Assembly (NCBI GenBank): GCA_937936215.1
Contig: CALGWX010000217.1
Coordinates: 1-13,770 of the forward strand
DNA: 13,770 nucleotides
Source of the DNA: an uncultured Burkholderiaceae bacterium
GTDB taxonomy: Bacteria > Pseudomonadota > Gammaproteobacteria > Burkholderiales > Burkholderiaceae_F
Reading direction: 5' to 3'
Shown here: positions 1 through 5,762 of the stretch, one piece after another
Position numbering within the stretch: the stretch's first letter is position 1
How the letters are laid out: every line of letters starts with the position of its first letter
Position numbers and translations under genes: made by a program
The notes under the pieces: generated by a model
What the model saw: only the letters and a program-made list of their open reading frames with translations
Databases searched by the model: none
Told to the model about the DNA's origin: nothing

Positions 1-869
1 TGATCCTTTGCTTCGACGACGAGGTCGACTTCGCGCGCGGCCTGGGGCTCGCCTCCGGGCTGCCGGTGGCGCGCATCGCCCGCCACCGCTTTCCCGACGG
101 CGAGCTGAAGCTGACGCTGCCGCCGAAGCTGGACCGCGAGGTGCGCATCCTGCGCTCGCTGCACCGCCCGAACGAGAAGCTCGTCGAACTGGTGCTGGCG
201 GCGCGCGCGGCGCGCGAACTGGGCGCCAAGGAGGTGACGCTGATCGCGCCGTACCTCGCCTACATGCGGCAGGACGCCGCCTTTCACCCCGGCGAGGTGG
301 TGAGCCAGAAGGTGATTGGGCGGCTGCTGGCCGACCTGTTCGACGCCGTGGTCACCGTCGACCCGCACTTGCACCGCATCGCCACGCTGGCCGAGGCGGT
401 GCCGCTGGCGCGCGCGGTGGCCCTGTCGGCGGCGCCGCTGATCGGGCACTTCGTCGCCATGCGCGCGCGCAACCCGATGCTGGTCGGCCCCGACGAGGAA
501 TCCGCGCAGTGGGTGCACGTGGCGGCCACCTACAACGGCCTGCCGTGGGCGGTGTGCCGCAAGACGAGGCACGGCGACACCGAGGTCGACGTCGCGCCAC
601 CGGCCGAGGACCTGGCCGGGCGCGAGGTGGTGCTGGTCGACGACGTCGCCAGCAGCGGCCACACGCTGGCGGCGGCGGCGCGCGTGCTGCTGGCGGCCGG
701 CGCGGCGCGGGTCGACGCGGTGGTCACCCACGCCGTGCTGGCGCCCGAGGCCGGCGCGACGATGAAGACGGCCGGCATCACCGAGTTCTGGAGCACCGAC
801 ACGGTGCCGCACGAGAGCAACGCGCTGTCGGTGGTGCCGCTGATCGCCGAGGCGCTGACGCCGGCGTGA
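1..869 (+). CDS. Ribose-phosphate pyrophosphokinase-like protein, short archaeal type (start codon cut by window edge)
   Basis: Predicted cytosolic enzyme making PRPP from ribose 5-phosphate and ATP. The reading frame runs from base 3, and bases 1-2 (TG) fit the last two bases of an ATG start, so probably only one base is missing and the protein is about 289 residues. Numbering that Met as 1, features in order are FPDGE (31-35), an ATP/PRPP-side block YLAYMRQD (85-92) followed by FHPGE, the TVDPH metal/ribose segment (119-123), a flexible-loop candidate KTRHGDTEV (188-196), and the PRPP-binding loop VDDVASSGHTL (213-223). Length and the VDPH/FHPGE wording resemble archaeal enzymes of about 285 residues rather than the roughly 315-residue bacterial Prs. 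The PRPP loop has SSGHT where Prs usually has TGGT, so a related phosphoribosyltransferase role cannot be excluded. Family assignment is firm; the exact reaction is inferred. Confidence 0.85.
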   Translation, partial: ILCFDDEVDFARGLGLASGLPVARIARHRFPDGELKLTLPPKLDREVRILRSLHRPNEKLVELVLAARAARELGAKEVTLIAPYLAYMRQDAAFHPGEVVSQKVIGRLLADLFDAVVTVDPHLHRIATLAEAVPLARAVALSAAPLIGHFVAMRARNPMLVGPDEESAQWVHVAATYNGLPWAVCRKTRHGDTEVDVAPPAEDLAGREVVLVDDVASSGHTLAAAARVLLAAGAARVDAVVTHAVLAPEAGATMKTAGITEFWSTDTVPHESNALSVVPLIAEALTPA

Positions 870-1202
870 ACGGGCGCGGCTGCCGCCGGGGCGGGCCGGC
901 GGCGATGAGCGAGCCTCCGCCAGACGGACGGATCGACGACGGCCCCCTCACTGTCGCAGACGGGCGACCGAGCGCGAGCGGCCGCCTGCCACGCCCGTTT
1001 CGGCGCGGCGACAGGCAGTTCGCGGCGCACCGCTGCGGCTCGGTGCGGACCACCGCATGCGGCCCGCAGCGGTCCCTGCGGCGGCGCCAAGATCGCCGGC
1101 CTTCTCGACGATCGCGCGGCGCGGTGAAGACGGCGCAGCGCCGCGACGACCTGCCCTGACCCCCGGTCGCAGGTCGCAGCGAAGGCCGCTTTGCCTGGAA
1201 GA
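870..1202. other. Non-coding spacer between convergent genes
   Basis: No convincing gene lies here. The long open frames crossing it are Arg/Ala/Pro-rich, have no recognisable motif, and are typical by-products of high GC. The only structure noticed is a nested inverted repeat at 1029-1073 (separate entry). The spacer ends at the terminator shared with the SWIB gene. Confidence 0.6.
1029..1073. repeat. Nested inverted repeat (two-tier hairpin)
   Basis: A perfect 10-base inverted repeat, ACCGCTGCGG at 1029-1038 and CCGCAGCGGT at 1064-1073, encloses a second perfect 5-base stem, TGCGG at 1044-1048 and CCGCA at 1053-1057, with a four-base loop. There is no T-run beside it. It could be a structured 3' end of the upstream + strand transcript, or chance in GC-rich DNA. 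Confidence 0.35.
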
Positions 1203-1228
1203 AAAAGGCCCGCAAATGCGGGCCTTTT
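1203..1228 (-). terminator. Intrinsic terminator of the SWIB gene, probably bidirectional
   Basis: A perfect 11-base stem (AAAAGGCCCGC at 1203-1213, GCGGGCCTTTT at 1218-1228) closes a four-base loop AAAT. Read on the - strand, the hairpin lies 20 bases past the SWIB stop codon and runs into a T-rich tract (complement of 1199-1206). Read on the + strand it also ends in TTTT, so it can stop transcription arriving from the PRPP-synthase-like gene as well. Confidence 0.88.
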
Positions 1229-1247
1229 CCGTCGCGCCGGCAGCCGG

Positions 1248-1637
1248 TTACTTCAGGTGCTTGCTGACGAACTTGGTCAGCTCGAACATGTCGGCCTTGG
1301 CCTTGCCGAACAGTTCCTTCAGCTTCTCGTCGGCGTTGATCATCCGCTTGTTGACGGCGTCCTGCAGCTTGTTCTTCTTGATGTAAGCCCAGATCTTGCT
1401 CGTCACCTCGGTGCGCGGCATCGGCATGTTGCCGACGATCGCCGCCAGCGGGCCCTGCGGGGTCAGCGGCTTCATGAACGCCGCATTCGGCCTGCGCGCC
1501 GCCGTCTTGGCGGCCTTCTTCGGTGCCGCCTTCTTGGCGGTCTTCTTGGCCGGTGCCGCCTTCTTGGCGGTGGCCTTCTTCGCGGTCTTCTTCGCCGGCG
1601 CCTTCTTGGCCGCCTTCTTCGCCTTCTTGGTTGCCAT
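1248..1637 (-). CDS. SWIB/MDM2-domain protein with Lys/Ala-rich histone-H1-like N-terminal tail
   Basis: Small basic protein of 129 residues, probably nucleoid-associated. Residues 2-50 are almost only Lys, Ala, Pro and Thr in AAKK/APAKK-type repeats, like the tails of eukaryotic histone H1 and bacterial H1-like proteins. Residues 52-129 form a complete SWIB domain, with PLTPQGPLAAIVG (57-69), the RTEV...IWAYIKKNKLQD helix pair (75-93) and the closing LFGKAKADMFEL...HLK segment. The ATG at 1637 is chosen because GAGGAGA (complement of 1643-1649) stands five bases upstream and the Lys/Ala tail begins at once; the open frame upstream shows no family resemblance. It uses a TAA stop and is followed by a strong terminator, so it is probably monocistronic. 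SWIB proteins with such tails are common in Burkholderiales and Xanthomonadales and also occur in chlamydiae; their bacterial role is poorly defined. Confidence 0.93.
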   Translation of the reverse strand: MATKKAKKAAKKAPAKKTAKKATAKKAAPAKKTAKKAAPKKAAKTAARRPNAAFMKPLTPQGPLAAIVGNMPMPRTEVTSKIWAYIKKNKLQDAVNKRMINADEKLKELFGKAKADMFELTKFVSKHLK

Positions 1638-1727
1638 GCAGTTCTCCTCAGGGTGAGTTAGCGAACCACAGCGACAGCGTTCTCCAGAGTGTGGCCGCGA
1701 AGAGCGCTCTCGTTGCGTGACGCGGAA

Positions 1728-1754
1728 GCTATAGCGATTTACCTCTGGGCGCAA
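1728..1754 (-). promoter_or_regulatory. Candidate sigma-70 promoter of the SWIB gene
   Basis: On the - strand, TTGCGC (complement of 1749-1754) is followed after 15 bases by TATAGC (complement of 1728-1733). This would start transcription near 1721 and leave a leader of about 85 bases. The -10 is good for GC-rich DNA; the spacer is short and the -35 weak, so the exact -35 is uncertain. Confidence 0.4.
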
Positions 1755-1757
1755 GCG

Positions 1758-1816
1758 TTTTCAGAGGGAAAACCGCGTTTTCTCGGCGCGCGCGCAACGA
1801 TTTTCAGAGGAGAAAA
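1758..1816 (-). promoter_or_regulatory. Two tandem TTTTC-AGAGG-GAAAA inverted-repeat boxes
   Basis: Box 1 (1758-1772) is TTTTC, AGAGG, GAAAA. Box 2 (1801-1816) is TTTTC, AGAGGA, GAAAA. Each is a five-base inverted repeat around nearly the same centre, and the similarity extends outward (GCAA before, CCGCG or GCCGCG after). The copies start 43 bases apart, about four helical turns, directly upstream of the candidate SWIB promoter. This looks like a paired operator or activator site; the binding protein is unknown. Confidence 0.45.
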
Positions 1817-1864
1817 GCCGCGATCGCGCAGCGAGGCGCTGCCGACGCGCGGCGATCAACCTAC

Positions 1865-1893
1865 AAAATGTTGAGCCAAGGCCGCCGTTGGCT
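1865..1893 (-). terminator. Weak candidate terminator of the helicase transcript
   Basis: On the - strand, a perfect six-base stem (complement of TTGGCT at 1888-1893 and AGCCAA at 1874-1879, eight-base loop) is followed five bases later by TTTT (complement of 1865-1868). It lies about 120 bases past the helicase stop. The stem is short and the T-run offset, so this is tentative. Confidence 0.27.
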
Positions 1894-2015
1894 TCGATAT
1901 CTTGGGCTGCTTGTATGGGGCATCGGACACACGCGCCCGGCGCCGCTTCGGCATCGCCGCGGACCGGCTTGTTGGCCGCTTGCCGGCGGCGCGTGCGCCG
2001 GCTCGGACGCCGCCG

Positions 2016-4619
2016 TCAGGGGGCGGCCGCGCGCCGCTCCAGCTCGGCCACCATCCGCGCCACCCGGTCGGCCAACGCCTCGGTGCTGACCTGCTCGCGC
2101 AGCCGCTCCACCAGCAGCGGGAAGGCGAACGGCGTGGGCTGCTGCAGGTGCCGGTACTCCAGCCGCAGCGCCCGCAGCCGCGCCAGCGCCGCGCGCAGGC
2201 GGGCGAGCTCCAGTTCCTGCTCGAGCACCTCGCGCTCGGCCTGCGCCAGCAGCAGGTTGCCGGCGTCGTACTTGCGGAAGACCTCGTAGAACAGGCTGCT
2301 GGAGGCCTGCAGCTGTTTCATCGACTTCGGCTGCCCGGGAAAGCCCTGGAAAATGAGGCCCGCTACACGGGCGATCTCGCGGAAGCGCCGCTGCGCCAGT
2401 TCGCCTGCGTTCAGGCTGGCCAGGACGTCTTCCAGCAGCCCGTCCTCGCGCAGCAGGCCGTGCTGCGGGTCGGCGGCGTCGACCCACAGGCGGCGCCAGT
2501 CGACGTCCTCGGCCGACAGCAGCAGCTCGAAGCCGTAGTCGTTGACGGCGATGGAGAAGGTGGCCGGCTCGCGCTGCCCGACCCGATAGGCGATCAGCGA
2601 CGCCAGGCCCAGGTTGGCGTGCCGGCCGGCGAACGGATAGACGAAGAGGCTTCTGCCATCGCGGCTGCGCAGCGACTCGACCAGCAGCCGGTCGCGCCCC
2701 GGCAGTGCCGACCAGCGCGATTGAAGCTCCAGCAGCGGCCGGGTCAGCCGCAGTTCCGGCGTGTCGAAGCGGCCGGCGGCGGCGCTTTCCAGTTCCGCCA
2801 GCACCGCGTCGGCCAGCTCGCCCGACAGCGGCATCTTGGTGCCGGCCCAGCGCGGCACGTTGGCGTTGCGCTTCCTCGCCGGCGCCACGAAGGCGGTCAT
2901 CTCGTGCACGCGCACCAGCTCCAGCCGGCGGCCGGCGAAGGTGAAGACGTCGCCCTTGCGCAGGCGGGCGATGAAACTCTCCTCGATGTGGCCGAGCTTG
3001 GCCCCGTTGGCGAAGCGCACCAGCATCGACGCGTCGGCGACGATGGTGCCCACCGACATCCGGTGCCGCCGCGCCACCTGCGGGTCCGGCACGCGGTACA
3101 GTCCGTCGTCGGCCAGGGCGATGCGCCGATACTCCGGATAGGCGGCGAGCGACGCGCCGCCGCGGCCGGCGAAGTCGAGCGCCCAGCGCCATTCGTCGTC
3201 CGTCAGGCGCTCGAAGCTGGCCGTGTCGCGCACCTCCGCGAGCAGCTCGTCGGGCGCGAAGCCGGTGCCCAGCGCCACCGTGACGACGTGCTGCACCAGC
3301 ACGTCGAGCGGCCGCTGCGGCACCATGCGCGACTCGACCTGGCCGGCGGCGGCCGCCTTGCGCGCGGCCGAGGCCTCGACGATCTCCAGCGCATTGGTGG
3401 GCACCAGCGTGGCCCGCGACAGCCGCCCCGGCGCATGGCCGCTGCGGCCGGCGCGCTGCAGCAGCCGCGCCACGCCTTTGGCGCTGCCCACCTGCAGCAC
3501 GCGCTCCACCGGCAGGAAGTCGACGCCCAGATCGAGGCTGCTGGTGGCCACCACCGCCTTCAGCCGCCCGTCCTTCAAGCCGACCTCGACCCAGTCGCGC
3601 ACCTCGCGGTCGAGCGAACCATGGTGGATCGCGATCAGCCCCGCCCACTGCGGCCGCGCCTCCAAAATGGCCTGGTACCAGAGCTCCGCCTGCGAGCGGG
3701 TGTTGGTGAAGACGAGCGTCGTCGCGGCGGACTCGATCTCGCGCAGCACCGGTTCGAGCATGCGGATGCCGAGGTGGCCGCCCCAGGGGAAGCGCCCGGG
3801 ATCGTCCGGCAGCAGCGTGTCGATGACGAGCGGCTTGTCGATGCGGCCCCGTACCAGCACGCCGTCGTCGCGATGAAGCAGCGCCCGCAGCGCCTCGTTG
3901 AGGTTGCCGAGCGTGGCGCTCAGCCCCCACACCGGCAACCGTGCCGCGAAGCGGCGCAGCCGCGCCAGCGCCAGTTGCACCTGCACGCCGCGCTTGTTGC
4001 CGATCAGTTCGTGCCACTCGTCGACCACCAGCAGCGCCAGCCCGGCGAAGAGCTGCGGGCTGTCGGCGCGCGCCAGCAGCAGCGACAGGCTCTCCGGCGT
4101 GGTGACCAGCACCTCGGGTAGGCGCCGGCCCTGGCGCGCGCGCTCGGCAGCATCGGTGTCGCCCGTGCGCAGCCCCACCTGCCAAGGCAGGCCGAGCGCC
4201 GGCAGCGGCGCGGCCAGCGCCCGCACGGTGTCGGCGGCCAGCGCCCGCATCGGCGTCACCCACAGCAGCCGCAGCGCGCCCGGCGCGACCTCGCCGGCGA
4301 GCGCACGGTTGAGCAGGCCGAAGTAGACCGCGTAGGTCTTGCCGGCGCCGGTGGTCGCGTGCAGCAGGCCGGAGCGATGCGCCGCGATGTGCGCCCACAC
4401 CTCGCGCTGGAAATCGAAGGGGGCCAGCCCCTGTGCCGCGAACCAGCCCTCGGCGCTGGGAAGCGCGAGTTGCCCGGCTTCGACCGGCCGGCGCGGCGAC
4501 TTCGCGGCGCCGGTCGCGGTGGCCTCGGCCTGCGCCAAGCGCCGGGCCTCGCGCGCGGCCTTGGCCCGGCGCGCGCGCAACTGGGTGCCGACGTTGGGTC
4601 CGGGAGGCAGGCGGCGCAT
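2016..4619 (-). CDS. Ligase-associated DEXH-box DNA helicase (Lhr-Core family)
   Basis: Predicted ATP-driven DNA translocase/helicase of 867 residues, matching the Lhr-Core enzymes encoded with ATP-dependent ligases, as in Pseudomonas putida. RecA domain 1: Q-motif-like FDFQREVW (68-75), Walker A ATTGAGKT (88-95), motif Ia TPMRALA (122-128), TTPESL (173-178), motif II DEWH (200-203, the W-containing form usual in this family), motif III LSATLGN (233-239). RecA domain 2: VFTNTRSQAE (303-312), HHGSLDRE (332-339), motif V ATSSLDLGVDF (358-368), motif VI QRAGRSGH (388-395). Winged-helix and Lhr-type C-terminal domains follow, with the family signature FPGQPKSMKQLQASSSLFYEVF near the end, split here by eye. 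The ATG at 4619 is the first Met ahead of the helicase core; it leaves a basic Arg/Ala tail of about 55 residues, and no clear Shine-Dalgarno site precedes it. It is the last gene of the repair cluster, separated by 302 bases. Confidence 0.92.
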   Translation of the reverse strand: MRRLPPGPNVGTQLRARRAKAAREARRLAQAEATATGAAKSPRRPVEAGQLALPSAEGWFAAQGLAPFDFQREVWAHIAAHRSGLLHATTGAGKTYAVYFGLLNRALAGEVAPGALRLLWVTPMRALAADTVRALAAPLPALGLPWQVGLRTGDTDAAERARQGRRLPEVLVTTPESLSLLLARADSPQLFAGLALLVVDEWHELIGNKRGVQVQLALARLRRFAARLPVWGLSATLGNLNEALRALLHRDDGVLVRGRIDKPLVIDTLLPDDPGRFPWGGHLGIRMLEPVLREIESAATTLVFTNTRSQAELWYQAILEARPQWAGLIAIHHGSLDREVRDWVEVGLKDGRLKAVVATSSLDLGVDFLPVERVLQVGSAKGVARLLQRAGRSGHAPGRLSRATLVPTNALEIVEASAARKAAAAGQVESRMVPQRPLDVLVQHVVTVALGTGFAPDELLAEVRDTASFERLTDDEWRWALDFAGRGGASLAAYPEYRRIALADDGLYRVPDPQVARRHRMSVGTIVADASMLVRFANGAKLGHIEESFIARLRKGDVFTFAGRRLELVRVHEMTAFVAPARKRNANVPRWAGTKMPLSGELADAVLAELESAAAGRFDTPELRLTRPLLELQSRWSALPGRDRLLVESLRSRDGRSLFVYPFAGRHANLGLASLIAYRVGQREPATFSIAVNDYGFELLLSAEDVDWRRLWVDAADPQHGLLREDGLLEDVLASLNAGELAQRRFREIARVAGLIFQGFPGQPKSMKQLQASSSLFYEVFRKYDAGNLLLAQAEREVLEQELELARLRAALARLRALRLEYRHLQQPTPFAFPLLVERLREQVSTEALADRVARMVAELERRAAAP

Positions 4620-4921
4620 GGCAAGCGGGTCAAGGCGCAGCGATGGTAGCGAGCGCGGGCAGGCGCAACTCGGCGACGCCGGACAAACACCCCGCCTCGC
4701 CTTTCGCTCACGGCCCGGTTGACCGGCGGCGCCACGCCGAAGCGGTACGGCACCGGCGGGCGGCTTTCGCCCGCGGCCCGCCGAACCACGTGCCCCGCCG
4801 CGCACCCAGCGCTGCGGCCAGCCGCTTTGGCGTCGGCTGCGGCTGCGGCTGCGATGCCGCGGTGAAGCCGACTAGCCACCACCGCCGACCATTGCGCGCA
4901 AACCACGGCCTCCAGCGCCGC
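4620..4921. other. Gap between DUF429 gene and helicase gene
   Basis: No supported gene. It contains three tandem copies of GGCTGC (4835-4852) inside a 7-base inverted repeat, GTCGGCT at 4832-4838 and AGCCGAC at 4866-4872, without a T-run. On the - strand TACCAT (complement of 4643-4648), about 25 bases before the helicase ATG, could be a -10 element, but no good -35 stands at the right distance. The helicase may therefore have its own promoter or be read through from the DUF429 gene; the sequence does not decide. Confidence 0.5.
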
Positions 4922-5755
4922 TCAACCGCGGGCCACGGTCGCGATCCAGCCCTCGACCGGATCGACTCGCGCCGGCAGGCCGAAGCCGTCCTCGGCGCGC
5001 TGCGCGCACCACGCCGCCTGCAGCGCGCAGATCACGGCGTCGAGGCAGTCGCCGCTGGCGTCTTCGACACAGCGCGCGGCAAGCGCCGGCGGCAGCGCGA
5101 CGACGATGCCGAGCGGCTGGCCCGCGGCCAGCGGGCGCAGCAGTTCGCGCCGCGCCGCCCGCCGGGCGGCGGCCGTGGCGGCCGTGTCGTTCTTGTAGCG
5201 AGGCAGGTTCAGCGCTCGCGCCACGCGCGCCGGGTACGCCTCCAGCGCCACGCGGGCATCGCCGTTTTCGCGCAGTCCCGGCACGCGCAGGCCGGCGGCC
5301 GCCAGCCGGGGCGCGCCCTCGAAGAACATCAGGCCCACGGGCGGATTGATCGCCTGCCGCCGCTGGGGATCCATCGTCTTCAGCGGGCTGTGCGAGCCGG
5401 CCAGCGCGTCGACCTCGCGGTGCTTCTCGTCGGGCCGGCCCTTGGCGGCGCGGAAAGCGGGGTACGTCGCGGCGCAGAAACCCTCGCGGCCGAGCGCCGC
5501 CGCCCAGGCGGTGAGCGCTGGCCAGTCCCGCGCCAGGCCGTGCGCCGCGACGAAACGCCGCGGCAGGCCGAAGGGAAAGTCGAAGCCGCCGACCCACGGC
5601 CCCGGCAACTGAAGAAAACGCTCGAAAGCCGCGAAGTCGGCCAGCGGCTCGATGGCCGCGATCGCCAACCGCCGCCCGCGCAACCGGCCTTCCGCGACGA
5701 CGATCGGCTTGCGCGGCGTCGGCCGGCTCGTGAAGTCGACGCCGAAGATCTTCAC
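4922..5755 (-). CDS. DUF429 family protein, predicted RNase H-like fold nuclease
   Basis: Predicted cytosolic protein of 277 residues with the features of DUF429, a family assigned to the RNase H-like superfamily. The N-terminal strand VKIFGVDFTS (1-10) carries the first acidic residue (Asp7) and GGFDFPFG (56-63) the second (Asp59). EAYP (172-175) and the GDCLDAVICAL helix (235-245, Asp236 and Asp239) supply the other conserved acidic positions, so the acidic cluster looks intact. The GTG at 5755 is preferred because it begins the conserved first strand and lies 7 bases past the ligase stop; an in-frame ATG at 5800 would overlap the ligase by 38 bases and add 15 residues without family resemblance. 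Position directly behind the ligase suggests a role in the same repair pathway. No biochemical activity is established for most of this family, so nuclease function is inference. Confidence 0.82.
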   Translation of the reverse strand: MKIFGVDFTSRPTPRKPIVVAEGRLRGRRLAIAAIEPLADFAAFERFLQLPGPWVGGFDFPFGLPRRFVAAHGLARDWPALTAWAAALGREGFCAATYPAFRAAKGRPDEKHREVDALAGSHSPLKTMDPQRRQAINPPVGLMFFEGAPRLAAAGLRVPGLRENGDARVALEAYPARVARALNLPRYKNDTAATAAARRAARRELLRPLAAGQPLGIVVALPPALAARCVEDASGDCLDAVICALQAAWCAQRAEDGFGLPARVDPVEGWIATVARG

Positions 5756-5762
5756 CGCGCCG

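Larger units (their letters stand above)
1638..2015. other. Intergenic region upstream of the SWIB gene and downstream of the helicase
   Basis: This gap contains no supported gene. It holds the SWIB ribosome-binding site (1643-1649), a candidate promoter (1728-1754), two tandem palindromic boxes (1758-1816), a possible helicase terminator (1865-1893), and a GC-rich hairpin (GCCGGCG at 1982-1988, CGCCGGC at 1996-2002) just past the helicase stop. The stretch at about 1730-1925 is visibly richer in A and T than the flanking genes, as expected for regulatory DNA. Confidence 0.7.

Noticed and set aside
8..1159. Long + strand open frame overlapping the PRPP-synthase-like gene and the following spacer
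   Set aside because: Composition is Arg/Gly/Ala-rich with no motif; it is an out-of-frame shadow of a gene with clear family motifs and arises from high GC.
1982..2002. GC-rich hairpin just past the helicase stop as a terminator
   Set aside because: Stem is only 7 bases and no T-run follows in the - strand direction; such hairpins are frequent by chance at this GC content.
1902..4121. 739-codon open frame on the + strand opposite the helicase
   Set aside because: Antisense to codons of a helicase with all motifs intact; composition (Gln/His/Arg/Ala-rich) is that of a shadow frame.
4835..4852. Three tandem GGCTGC hexamers
   Set aside because: Too short and too simple in GC-rich DNA to be called a functional repeat; recorded only in the gap description.
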